Assembly: GCF_000017205.1 (NCBI RefSeq) | Contig: NC_009656.1 | Coordinates: 6,378,501-6,442,500 of the forward strand | DNA length: 64,000 nucleotides | Direction: 5' to 3' | DNA from: Pseudomonas paraeruginosa PA7 | GTDB taxonomy: Bacteria > Pseudomonadota > Gammaproteobacteria > Pseudomonadales > Pseudomonadaceae | In this document: piece after piece, positions 32,387 to 40,517 of the stretch | Position numbering within the stretch: position 1 is the stretch's first letter | How the letters are laid out: each line of letters starts with the position of its first letter | Notes under the pieces: generated by a model | Told to the model about the DNA's origin: nothing | The model's input: only the letters and a program-made list of their open reading frames with translations | Database searches by the model: none | Translations under genes and position numbers: made by a program

Positions 32387-35300
32387 GCCAGATCAATCGC
32401 CTGTCCAGCGGCGGCCGCATCGACCGCGAGCGCCCGCTGACCTTCAGCTTCAACGGCCAGCACTACCAGGGCTATGCCGGCGACAGCCTGGCCGCCGCGC
32501 TGCTGGCCAACGGCGTCGACATCGTCGGCCGCAGCTTCAAGTACTCGCGGGCGCGCGGCATCGTCGCCGCCGGTGCCGAGGAGCCCAACGCGATCCTGCA
32601 GATCGGCTCCCGCGAAGCCACCCAGATCCCCAACGTGCGCGCCACCCAGCAGGCCCTCTACGGCGGCCTGGTGGCCACCAGCACCAACGGCTGGCCGAAC
32701 GTGCAGAACGACCTGATGGGAATCTTCGGCAAGGTCGGCGGCAAGCTGATGCCGCCCGGTTTCTACTACAAGACCTTCATGTACCCGCAGTCGATGTGGA
32801 TGACCTACGAGAAGTACATCCGCAAGGCCGCCGGCCTGGGCCGCGCGCCGACCGAGGTCGATCCGGACAGCTACGACTGGATGAACCACCACTGCGACGT
32901 GCTGGTGGTCGGCGCCGGCCCGGCCGGCCTGGCCGCCGCCCTCGCCGCCGCTCGCAGCGGCGCGCGGGTGATCCTCGCCGACGAACAGGAAGAATTCGGC
33001 GGCAGCCTGCTGGACACCCGCGAGACCCTCGACGGCAAGCCCGCCGCCGAGTGGGTCGCGGACGCCGTGGCCGAGCTGCGAGGCCTGCCGGAAGTCATCC
33101 TGCTGCCGCGCTCCACGGTCAACGGCTACCACGACCACAACTTCCTCACCATCCACGAGCGACGCACCGACCACCTCGGCGAGGTCGCCCCGCTCGGCCA
33201 GGTTCGCCAGCGCGTGCACCGCGTGCGCGCCAAGCGCGTGGTGCTGGCCGCCGGCGCCCATGAGCGGCCGCTGGTCTACGGCAACAACGACCTGCCCGGC
33301 AACATGCTCGCCGGCGCGGTTTCCACCTATGTACGGCGCTACGGCGTGGCTCCGGGCAGGAAACTGGTGCTGGCCACCAACAACGACTACGCCTACCGCG
33401 TCGCCCTCGACTGGCAGGAAGCCGGCCTGCACGTGGTGGCCATCGCCGACGCACGGGCCAATCCGCGCGGCGAGTGGGTCGAGGAAGCACGCCAACGCGG
33501 CATGCGGGTGATCACCGGCAGTTCGGTGATCGAGGCTCGCGGCGGCAAGCGGGTCAGCGGCGCCAAGGTCGCCCGGATCGACCTGCAGGCCATGCGCGCC
33601 AGCGGCGGCGAATGGCTGGACTGCGACCTGATCGCCAGCTCCGGCGGCTACAGCCCGGTCGTGCACCTGGCCTCGCACCTGGGCGGCAAGCCGCAATGGC
33701 GCGAGGAAATCCTCGCCTTCGTCCCCGGCGAAGGCCTGCAGAAGCGCATCTGCGCCGGCGCCGTGAACGGCGTGTTCGGGCTCGCCGAGGTACTCGCCGA
33801 CGGCTACCAGGCCGGCGGCCGCGCCGCCCTCGACGCCGGCTACAAGACCGCCGCCGGCAGCCTGCCGAAGGTCCAGCCACGCCGCGAGGAAGCGCCCGTC
33901 GCGCTGTTCCAGGTGCCCCACGAGAAGCCCACGGCGCGCGCGCCGAAGCAGTTCGTCGATCCGCAGAACGACGTCACCGCCGCCGCCATCGAACTGGCCT
34001 GCCGCGAGGGCTTCGAGTCCATCGAGCACGTCAAGCGCTACACCGCGCTGGGCTTCGGCACCGACCAGGGCAAGCTGGGCAACATCAACGGCCTGGCGAT
34101 CGCCGCGCGGGCCCAGGGCAAGAGCATCGCCGACACCGGCACCACCATGTTCCGCCCGAACTACACCCCGGTGACCTTCGGCGCCGTCGCCGGCCGCCAC
34201 TGCGGGCACCTGTTCGAACCGGTGCGCTTCACCGCCCTGCACGCCTGGCACGTGAAGAACGGCGCCGAGTTCGAGGACGTCGGCCAGTGGAAGCGGCCGT
34301 GGTACTTCCCGCGCCGCGGCGAGGACATGCACGCCGCCGTGGCCCGCGAATGCCGCGCGGTGCGCGAGGCGGTCGGCCTGCTCGACGCCTCGACCCTGGG
34401 CAAGATCGACATCCAGGGCCCGGACGCGCGGGAGTTCCTCAATCGGGTCTACACCAACGCCTGGACCAAGCTCGACGTCGGCAAGGCGCGCTACGGCCTG
34501 ATGTGCAAGGAAGACGGGATGGTCTTCGACGACGGCGTGACCGCCTGCCTGGCCGACAACCACTTCGTCATGACCACCACCACCGGCGGCGCCGCCCGCG
34601 TGCTGGAGTGGCTGGAGCTGTACCACCAGACCGAATGGCCGGAACTGAAGGTGTACTTCACCTCGGTCACCGACCACTACGCGACCCTCACCCTGTCCGG
34701 CCCGAACAGCCGCAAGCTGCTCGCCGAAGTCACCGACATCGACCTGGACAAGGACGCCTTCCCCTTCATGACCTGGAAGGAAGGCAAGGTCGCCGGGGTG
34801 CCGGCGCGGGTGTTCCGCATCTCCTTCACCGGCGAGCTGAGCTACGAGGTGAACGTCCAAGCCGACTACGCCATGGGCGTGCTCGAAGCGCTCGCCGAGC
34901 ACGGCGCGAAGTACGGCCTGACGCCCTACGGCACCGAGACCATGCACGTCCTGCGCGCCGAGAAGGGCTTCATCATCGTCGGCCAGGACACCGATGCCTC
35001 GGTCACCCCGGACGATCTCAACATGGGCTGGGCGGTGGGCCGCAGCAAGCCGTTCTCCTGGATCGGCTGGCGCGGCATGAACCGCGCCGACTGCCTGCGC
35101 GAGGAGCGCAAGCAACTGGTCGGTCTCAAGCCGAGCAACCCGCAGGAGGTACTGCCCGAAGGCGCGCAGCTGGTGTTCGACACCCAGCAGGCGATCCCGA
35201 TGAAGATGGTCGGCCACGTCACCTCCAGCTACATGAGCGCCAGCCTCGGCCACGGCTTCGCCCTGGCGGTGGTGAAGGGCGGCCTCAAGCGCATGGGCCA

Positions 35301-35400
35301 GAAGGTCTACGCGCCGCTGGCGGACGGCCGCTTCATCGAGGCGGAGATCTGTTCCTCGGTGTTCTACGACCCGAAAGGGGAACGGCAGAACGTGGATTGA
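32383..35400 (+). CDS. soxA: Sarcosine oxidase alpha subunit
   Basis: A 1005-residue protein with an N-terminal Fer2-like domain (FSFNGQHYQGYAGDSLAAAL), an NAD-binding domain (DVLVVGAGPAGLAAALAAAR, about residue 170) and a C-terminal GcvT/aminomethyltransferase half (FTGELSYEVNVQADYAMG, about residue 815) that binds THF and traps the methylene unit. The length is normal for TsoX/SoxA. It overlaps soxD by 4 nt and is followed by soxG after a palindrome-containing gap. Confidence 0.95.
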   Translation: MSQINRLSSGGRIDRERPLTFSFNGQHYQGYAGDSLAAALLANGVDIVGRSFKYSRARGIVAAGAEEPNAILQIGSREATQIPNVRATQQALYGGLVATSTNGWPNVQNDLMGIFGKVGGKLMPPGFYYKTFMYPQSMWMTYEKYIRKAAGLGRAPTEVDPDSYDWMNHHCDVLVVGAGPAGLAAALAAARSGARVILADEQEEFGGSLLDTRETLDGKPAAEWVADAVAELRGLPEVILLPRSTVNGYHDHNFLTIHERRTDHLGEVAPLGQVRQRVHRVRAKRVVLAAGAHERPLVYGNNDLPGNMLAGAVSTYVRRYGVAPGRKLVLATNNDYAYRVALDWQEAGLHVVAIADARANPRGEWVEEARQRGMRVITGSSVIEARGGKRVSGAKVARIDLQAMRASGGEWLDCDLIASSGGYSPVVHLASHLGGKPQWREEILAFVPGEGLQKRICAGAVNGVFGLAEVLADGYQAGGRAALDAGYKTAAGSLPKVQPRREEAPVALFQVPHEKPTARAPKQFVDPQNDVTAAAIELACREGFESIEHVKRYTALGFGTDQGKLGNINGLAIAARAQGKSIADTGTTMFRPNYTPVTFGAVAGRHCGHLFEPVRFTALHAWHVKNGAEFEDVGQWKRPWYFPRRGEDMHAAVARECRAVREAVGLLDASTLGKIDIQGPDAREFLNRVYTNAWTKLDVGKARYGLMCKEDGMVFDDGVTACLADNHFVMTTTTGGAARVLEWLELYHQTEWPELKVYFTSVTDHYATLTLSGPNSRKLLAEVTDIDLDKDAFPFMTWKEGKVAGVPARVFRISFTGELSYEVNVQADYAMGVLEALAEHGAKYGLTPYGTETMHVLRAEKGFIIVGQDTDASVTPDDLNMGWAVGRSKPFSWIGWRGMNRADCLREERKQLVGLKPSNPQEVLPEGAQLVFDTQQAIPMKMVGHVTSSYMSASLGHGFALAVVKGGLKRMGQKVYAPLADGRFIEAEICSSVFYDPKGERQNVD

Positions 35401-35427
35401 GCGGAGAGGGGTTCGCCCCTCTTCCCG

Positions 35428-35451
35428 GCCCTCTCCCCGAAGGGAGAGGGC
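35428..35451. repeat. GCCCTCTCCC palindrome (gap repeat, copy 6)
   Basis: A 10-bp perfect stem (GCCCTCTCCC-CGAA-GGGAGAGGGC) in the soxA-soxG gap. Confidence 0.7.
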
Positions 35452-35493
35452 AGACAGGCTACCAGGGCGCGCGGCGCCCGAAGGTGAAAACGA

Positions 35494-36129
35494 ATGAGCA
35501 AGGCAAACGTCTACCAGCAACGCCCCGAACCCGGCGTCCACGCCGAATCGCCGCTGCACCATGCCGAGCTGCACAAGCTCGCCGGCAAGACCGCCGCGAA
35601 GGCCGGTATCGTCCTGCGCGAGAAGAAGCTGCTCGGCCACCTGGTGCTGCGCGGCGACGCCGCCGACCCGGCCTTCGCCGCCGCCGTGCACCAGGCCCTC
35701 GGCCTGGAACTGCCGGTGGCCCTGACCCTGGTCGCCAGCGGCGAGACCTCGCTGCAATGGCTGGCCCCGGACGAATGGTTGCTGATCGTCCCCGGCGGCG
35801 AGGAATACGCCGTCGAACAGCGCCTGCGCCAGGCCCTGGGCGAGGAGCTGCACTACGCGGTGGTCAACGTCAGCGGCGGGCAGACGCTGCTCGAGCTGAG
35901 CGGAGCGAACGTCCGCGAACTGCTGATGAAATCCACCAGCTACGACGTGCATCCGAGCAACTTCCCGGTGGGCAAGGCGGTCGGCAGCATCTTCGCCAAG
36001 TCGCAATGCGTGATCCGCCATACCGGCGAGGACACCTGGGAGCTGGTCGTGCGCCGCAGCTTCGCCGACTACTTCTGGCTCTGGTTGCAGGACGCCAGCG
36101 CCGAATACGGCCTGCAGGTAGCGGCATGA
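35494..36129 (+). CDS. soxG: Sarcosine oxidase gamma subunit
   Basis: A 211-residue GcvT-like small subunit (ESPLHHAELHKLAGKTAAKA, SLQWLAPDEWLLIVPGGEE, VGKAVGSIFAKSQCVIRHTG). It is the last sox gene, followed 49 bp later by purU2 with another palindrome between. The assignment rests on family and position. Confidence 0.93.
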   Translation: MSKANVYQQRPEPGVHAESPLHHAELHKLAGKTAAKAGIVLREKKLLGHLVLRGDAADPAFAAAVHQALGLELPVALTLVASGETSLQWLAPDEWLLIVPGGEEYAVEQRLRQALGEELHYAVVNVSGGQTLLELSGANVRELLMKSTSYDVHPSNFPVGKAVGSIFAKSQCVIRHTGEDTWELVVRRSFADYFWLWLQDASAEYGLQVAA

Positions 36130-36136
36130 GCAGCCT

Positions 36137-36157
36137 TCCCCTCTCCCCGAGAGGGGA
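36137..36157. repeat. TCCCCTCTC palindrome (gap repeat, copy 7)
   Basis: A 9-bp perfect stem (TCCCCTCTC-CCC-GAGAGGGGA) in the short soxG-purU2 gap. A degenerate eighth copy may lie near 37055-37074 after purU2. Confidence 0.65.
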
Positions 36158-36178
36158 TACCGGACCCGGAGCCTCGCG

Positions 36179-37036
36179 ATGAGCCGTACCCCCGACACCT
36201 GGATCCTCACCGCCGACAGTCCCAGCCTGCTGGGCACCGTCGACGTGGTAACGCGCTACCTCTTCGAGCAGCGCTGCTACGTCACCGAGCACCACTCGTT
36301 CGACGACCGCCTGGCGCAACGCTTCTTCATCCGCGTTGAGTTCCGCGCCGGCGAAGGCTTCGACGAAGCCTCCTTCCGCGCCGGACTGGCCGAACGGGTG
36401 GCGCCGTTCGGCATGCGTACCGAGCTGACCGCGCCGGGCTACCGCAGCCAGGTGGCGATCATGGTTTCCAAGGCCGACCACTGCCTGAACGACCTGCTTT
36501 ACCGCCAGCGCATCGGCCAGTTGCCGATGGACGTGGTGGCGGTGATTTCCAATCATCCGGACCTGGAGCCGCTGGCGCGCTGGCACGGCATTCCCTACCA
36601 CCACTTCCCGCTCGACCCGAACGACAAGCCGGCCCAGGAAGCCAGGGTCTGGCAGGTGCTCGAGGAGAGCGGCGCCGAACTGGTGATCCTCGCTCGCTAC
36701 ATGCAGGTGCTGTCGCCGGAACTGTGCCGGCGCCTGGACGGCTGGGCGATCAACATCCATCACTCGCTGCTGCCCGGCTTCAAGGGCGCCAAGCCGTACC
36801 ACCAGGCCTACCAGAAGGGCGTGAAGCTGGTCGGCGCCACCGCCCACTACATCAACAACGACCTCGACGAAGGGCCGATCATCGCCCAGGGCGTCGAGAC
36901 GGTCGACCACGCCCACTACCCCGAGGACCTGATCGCCAAGGGCCGCGACATCGAGTGCCTGACCCTGGCGCGGGCGGTGGGCTACCACATCGAGCGGAGG
37001 GTGTTTCTCAACGCCAATCGGACCGTGGTGCTGTAA
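36179..37036 (+). CDS. purU2: Formyltetrahydrofolate deformylase
   Basis: A 285-residue PurU with an N-terminal ACT domain (WILTADSPSLLGTVDVVTRY) and a C-terminal formyltransferase fold. The catalytic region is INIHHSLLPGFKGAKPYHQA with GATAHYINNDLDEGPII, carrying the Asn, His and Asp residues. It hydrolyses 10-formyl-THF to formate and THF, regenerating free THF loaded with one-carbon units from sarcosine. It probably belongs to the glyA1-sox transcript. Confidence 0.93.
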   Translation: MSRTPDTWILTADSPSLLGTVDVVTRYLFEQRCYVTEHHSFDDRLAQRFFIRVEFRAGEGFDEASFRAGLAERVAPFGMRTELTAPGYRSQVAIMVSKADHCLNDLLYRQRIGQLPMDVVAVISNHPDLEPLARWHGIPYHHFPLDPNDKPAQEARVWQVLEESGAELVILARYMQVLSPELCRRLDGWAINIHHSLLPGFKGAKPYHQAYQKGVKLVGATAHYINNDLDEGPIIAQGVETVDHAHYPEDLIAKGRDIECLTLARAVGYHIERRVFLNANRTVVL

Positions 37037-37239
37037 GCGCGCCCTCTTCCAAACCCTCCCTGAAGGAGAAGGCCAGGAAGAGGAGCGCCCCGGACCGCCT
37101 CGCGATCCGAGCAACATCGACAGCCCGCCGGCTGCCAGCATTCTCCGGCCCTGTCGCGCAACAGACGACTTTCCAGTGCAAAGCCGCGCGGCCGTGGACG
37201 CCGCGCATTTGTACCCACAACGACAAAGAGGAAACGCGT

Positions 37240-38439
37240 ATGTCTGGCAATCGTGGTGTGGTCTATCTCGGCCCGGGCAAGGTCGAGGTGCAGAACATTC
37301 CCTATCCGAAGATGCAGGACCCGCAGGGCCGGCAGATCGACCACGGGGTGATCCTGCGGGTGGTCTCCACCAACATCTGCGGCTCCGACCAGCACATGGT
37401 GCGCGGCCGCACCACCGCGCCGGAAGGCCTGGTGCTGGGCCACGAGATCACCGGCGAGGTGGTGGAGATCGGGCGTGGCGTGGAAACCATGAAGATCGGC
37501 GATCTGGTCTCGGTACCGTTCAACGTCGCCTGCGGCCATTGCCGCACCTGCAAGGAACAGCACACCGGCGTCTGCCTGACGGTCAATCCGGCGCGGGCCG
37601 GCGGCGCCTACGGCTACGTCGACATGGGTGGCTGGGTCGGCGGCCAGGCCGAATACGTGCTGGTGCCCTACGCCGACTTCAACCTGCTGAAACTGCCCAA
37701 CCGCGAAGCGGCGATGGAGAAGATCCGCGACCTGACCTGCCTCTCGGACATCCTCCCCACCGGCTACCACGGCGCGGTCACCGCCGGCGTCGGTCCGGGC
37801 AGCACGGTCTACATCGCCGGCGCCGGTCCGGTCGGCCTGGCCGCGGCGGCCTCGGCACGCCTGCTCGGCGCGGCGGTGGTGATCGTCGGCGACGTCAACC
37901 CGACCCGCCTGGCCCACGCCAGGAAACAGGGCTTCGAGATCGCCGACCTGTCCAAGGACACTCCGCTGCACGAACAGATCGCCGCCCTGCTGGGCGAGCC
38001 GGAGGTCGACTGCGCGGTCGACGCGGTCGGTTTCGAGGCGCGCGGCCACGGCCATTCGGGCTCGCAGCAGGAAGCCCCGGCCACCGTGCTCAACTCGCTG
38101 ATGGGCATCACCCGGGTCGCCGGCAAGATCGGCATCCCCGGCCTGTACGTCACCGAAGACCCGGGTGCGGTGGACGCGGCCGCCAAGCACGGCGCCCTGA
38201 GCATCCGCTTCGGCCTGGGCTGGGCCAAGTCGCACAGCTTCCATACCGGCCAGACCCCGGTGATGAAGTACAACCGCCAGCTGATGCAGGCGATCATGTG
38301 GGACCGGATCAAGATCGCCGACATCGTCGGGGTGGAAGTCATCACCCTCGACGATGCGCCGAAAGGCTACGGCGAGTTCGACGCCGGGGTGCCGAAGAAA
38401 TTCGTCATCGACCCGCACAACCTGTTCCGCGCGGCCTGA
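37240..38439 (+). CDS. fdhA: Glutathione-independent formaldehyde dehydrogenase
   Basis: A 399-residue zinc-dependent medium-chain dehydrogenase. It shows the catalytic zinc start (VSTNICGSDQHMVRGRTTAP, GHEITGEVVEIGRG), a structural zinc loop (VACGHCRTCKEQHTGVC) and a nucleotide site (VYIAGAGPVGLAAAASARLL). It oxidises formaldehyde, made by GbcAB and by uncoupled sarcosine oxidase, to formate with NAD. The ATG at 37240 has AGAGGAAACG upstream. A 203-bp gap after purU2 may contain its own promoter; I see only a degenerate palindrome there. Confidence 0.94.
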   Translation: MSGNRGVVYLGPGKVEVQNIPYPKMQDPQGRQIDHGVILRVVSTNICGSDQHMVRGRTTAPEGLVLGHEITGEVVEIGRGVETMKIGDLVSVPFNVACGHCRTCKEQHTGVCLTVNPARAGGAYGYVDMGGWVGGQAEYVLVPYADFNLLKLPNREAAMEKIRDLTCLSDILPTGYHGAVTAGVGPGSTVYIAGAGPVGLAAAASARLLGAAVVIVGDVNPTRLAHARKQGFEIADLSKDTPLHEQIAALLGEPEVDCAVDAVGFEARGHGHSGSQQEAPATVLNSLMGITRVAGKIGIPGLYVTEDPGAVDAAAKHGALSIRFGLGWAKSHSFHTGQTPVMKYNRQLMQAIMWDRIKIADIVGVEVITLDDAPKGYGEFDAGVPKKFVIDPHNLFRAA

Positions 38440-38455
38440 ACCACCGGCAACAACC

Positions 38456-38477
38456 GACGCGGCCCACGGGCCGCGTC
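38456..38477 (+). terminator. Stem-loop after fdhA
   Basis: A perfect 10-bp stem (GACGCGGCCC-AC-GGGCCGCGTC) 17 bp past the fdhA stop, followed by only a weak T-rich stretch. It probably ends the sox-purU2-fdhA transcripts. Confidence 0.55.
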
Positions 38478-38561
38478 GTCGTTGGCGCTATCCGGGGGAA
38501 CTGCCGGCGATAAAATGGATCGGTGATACTGCTGCCATCCATTCGCGTCCCGGAGACCGCC

Positions 38562-39479
38562 ATGAGCACCGATAGCCCGATCAACCGCGTCGAACAGGTA
38601 CAGGTCGACGACCTGGCCTGCTGGCGCATCCACACCGCCCATGGCCAGGCGCTGATCGCCCAGCAGGGCGCGCAGCTGCTCAGCTACCAGCCCCACGAAC
38701 AGCCGCCGCTGGTCTGGCTCAGCGACGAGGCCGGCTACCGCCGCGGGCAGTCGGTACGCGGCGGGGTTCCGGTGTGCTGGCCGTGGTTCGGTCCGCTGGA
38801 GCGCAACCCGCAGGAAGTCCGCGGCCAGGTGGAAGATGGCCTGAAGGCGCCCGCCCACGGGCTGGTCCGGGCGGTCGACTGGGAAATCGACGACATCGCC
38901 GAGGAGGACGGCGACCTCTGCGTCAGCTTCCGCCTCGACGCCCCCGACGGCCTCCCCGGCTGGCCGCACCCGGCGGCGCTGCGCATGCTGTTCCGCTTCG
39001 GCGAGCGGCTGACCCTGCGGCTGTCCACCGAGAACCTCGGCAGCAAGCCGCTGGTGCTCAGCCAGGCACTGCACACCTACTTCGCGGTCAGCGACAGCCG
39101 CGAGATCGCCATCGAGGGCCTGGAAGGCGCGCGCTACATCGAGACCCTGGAAAACTGGGAAGAACGCACCCAGCACGGCGCGGTACGGGTCAAGGGCGAA
39201 CTGGACCGCATCTACCTCGGCCTCGAGCGCGACCTGCTGATCAAGGACCCGCGCTGGGAACGCAGCATCCACCTGCACGCCCTCGACTCGCGCTCGGCGG
39301 TGGTCTGGAACCCCTGGGTGGACAAGTCGCGGCGGCTCTCGCAATTCGCCGACGACGCCTGGCAGCAGATGCTCTGCATCGAGACCGGGCGGGTCTGGGA
39401 CGACCTCATGCTGGTCGCACCCGGGCGCAGCGAAAGCTTTGGCGTGCAGATCTGGAGCGAGCCGCTGGAGCGGCCCTGA
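38562..39479 (+). CDS. D-hexose-6-phosphate mutarotase (YeaD-like)
   Basis: A 305-residue aldose-1-epimerase-fold protein: GQALIAQQGAQLLSYQPHEQ, RGGVPVCWPWFGPLERNP (the conserved RGG..CWPWFG of the YeaD group), SQALHTYFAVSD (catalytic His region) and FADDAWQQMLCIETGRV. It interconverts anomers of hexose 6-phosphates. The ATG at 38562 has GGAGAC 6 nt upstream. No operon partner is evident. Confidence 0.87.
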   Translation: MSTDSPINRVEQVQVDDLACWRIHTAHGQALIAQQGAQLLSYQPHEQPPLVWLSDEAGYRRGQSVRGGVPVCWPWFGPLERNPQEVRGQVEDGLKAPAHGLVRAVDWEIDDIAEEDGDLCVSFRLDAPDGLPGWPHPAALRMLFRFGERLTLRLSTENLGSKPLVLSQALHTYFAVSDSREIAIEGLEGARYIETLENWEERTQHGAVRVKGELDRIYLGLERDLLIKDPRWERSIHLHALDSRSAVVWNPWVDKSRRLSQFADDAWQQMLCIETGRVWDDLMLVAPGRSESFGVQIWSEPLERP

Positions 39480-39486
39480 GCGGCTC

Positions 39487-39522
39487 GGCGGATGACGCCC
39501 GGGGCGGCCCGCGTCATCCGCC
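39487..39522. terminator. 12-bp inverted repeat between convergent genes
   Basis: GGCGGATGACGC / GCGTCATCCGCC, perfect, 12-nt loop, between the mutarotase and DUF3299 genes. A likely bidirectional terminator stem without a clear U-tract. Confidence 0.5.
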
Positions 39523-39547
39523 ATGGGCCGTTGCGCAGGTGCCGGCC

Positions 39548-40096
39548 CTACAGGTCCGCTTCCTCCACCACCTTCACCCTGGCCTTGTCGATGGCATAGG
39601 CGGCATCGGCCAGGTCATTGCTCACCTGCTCGATCTTCAGCGTGCCGCTGACCCACAGCGGGGTGTAGATATCGGTCAGCTCCAGTCCCTGTGGATAACG
39701 CACCAGGACGATCTGGTTCGGCGGCGGCGGCGGCACGTGGATGCAGGCGCCCGGATAGGGCACCAGGAAGAATTCGGTGACGCGGCCCTTGGCATCGTTC
39801 TCCAGCGGCACCGGGTAGCCGCCGAGGCGGATCGCCTTGCCATCCAGGCCGGCGACGGTCCTGGCCGAATACATCACCGCCGGCATCTTCCGGTCCGACT
39901 GCTTCAGGCCACCCTTGCTGGTGAAGGTGCCGGCGGCCTCCGGGGTGTCGTGGACGATGTCGGGCATTTCTTCCAGCGCCTTGCGGTCGGCCGGCGGCAT
40001 CAGTTCCAGCCAGTCGGTCTCGGGCAGTTCGGCGTGGGCCAGGGGTGAGGACAACAGGACGAGCAGCAACAGGCGGGCGAACGGGAAGCGGCGCAT
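39548..40096 (-). CDS. DUF3299 family exported protein
   Basis: A 182-residue protein with an N-terminal signal peptide (FARLLLLVLLSSPLAHAE). The mature part (LIRLGGYPVPLE-type core, GACIHVPPPPPNQIVLVRYP) matches the DUF3299 family, periplasmic proteins of unknown function often seen near export or ABC systems. It lies downstream of the GlsB-like gene on the same strand with a strong hairpin between, so probably has its own promoter. Confidence 0.8.
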   Translation of the reverse strand: MRRFPFARLLLLVLLSSPLAHAELPETDWLELMPPADRKALEEMPDIVHDTPEAAGTFTSKGGLKQSDRKMPAVMYSARTVAGLDGKAIRLGGYPVPLENDAKGRVTEFFLVPYPGACIHVPPPPPNQIVLVRYPQGLELTDIYTPLWVSGTLKIEQVSNDLADAAYAIDKARVKVVEEADL

Positions 40097-40127
40097 GATG
40101 GCGGGAATACCGGCGAAGTGAGGAAAT

Positions 40128-40149
40128 GCCGGCCCCCGCGGGGGCCGGC
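40128..40149 (-). terminator. Palindrome between GlsB-like and DUF3299 genes
   Basis: A perfect 10-bp stem (GCCGGCCCCC-GC-GGGGGCCGGC) just after the GlsB-like stop. On the minus strand it is followed by ATTTCC, so it may be a terminator for that gene. Confidence 0.5.
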
Positions 40150-40157
40150 CAGAGCCA

Positions 40158-40403
40158 TCAATTCTTCTTGATCAGGCCGTAAATGACCAGCAGTACGACG
40201 GCGCCGACCACCGCGCCGATGAAACCGGCCGCCTGGCCGGCCTGGTAGAAGCCGACCGCCTGACCACCGTAGGTGGCCAGCAGCGAGCCGCCGATGCCGA
40301 GCAGGATGGTCATGATCCAGCCCATGCTGTCGTCACCTGGCTTCAGAAAGCGTGCAACGAGACCAACGATCAGTCCGACGATGATGGTTCCGATTAATCC
40401 CAT
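40158..40403 (-). CDS. GlsB/YeaQ/YmgE family membrane protein
   Basis: An 81-residue protein with three hydrophobic segments (LIGTIIVGLIVGLVARFL, WIMTILLGIGGSLLATYGG, AAGFIGAVVGAVVLLVIYGL). The family (transglycosylase-associated domain) is stress-associated and has no known enzyme activity. It lies 114 bp after purK on the same strand; the gap contains interleaved inverted repeats that could control read-through. Confidence 0.85.
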   Translation of the reverse strand: MGLIGTIIVGLIVGLVARFLKPGDDSMGWIMTILLGIGGSLLATYGGQAVGFYQAGQAAGFIGAVVGAVVLLVIYGLIKKN

Positions 40404-40466
40404 GACAGTCCCTCCTTACGGGTGTATGCGCATGTATTGCGCCTGCCATGGGACAGTGTAGAAAAG

Positions 40467-40512
40467 CCTTGGGTTCAGTGCCGCCCGCCAACCCAAGGAT
40501 GGGCGGGCGGCA
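40467..40512 (-). terminator. Interleaved inverted repeats after purK (terminator or attenuator)
   Basis: Two stems overlap. Stem A pairs 40502-40512 with 40479-40489 (11 bp, TGCCGCCCGCC type). Stem B pairs 40490-40498 with 40467-40475 (9 bp, CCTTGGGTT/AACCCAAGG). On the minus-strand RNA the order is A, B, A', B', so both cannot form fully together. B' is followed by CTTTTC. Stem B thus resembles a terminator and stem A a competing structure between purK and the GlsB-like gene. Confidence 0.5.
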
Positions 40513-40517
40513 ATCGC

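Noticed and set aside
32311..36237. 1308-codon minus-strand open frame opposite soxA and soxG
   Set aside because: Shadow of the sox genes, whose reading frames and families are clear.
39690..39698. Exact TGTGGATAA (DnaA-box) in the DUF3299 gene
   Set aside because: Single site inside a coding region with no cluster around it. Sites at 46361 and 58637 are likewise isolated.
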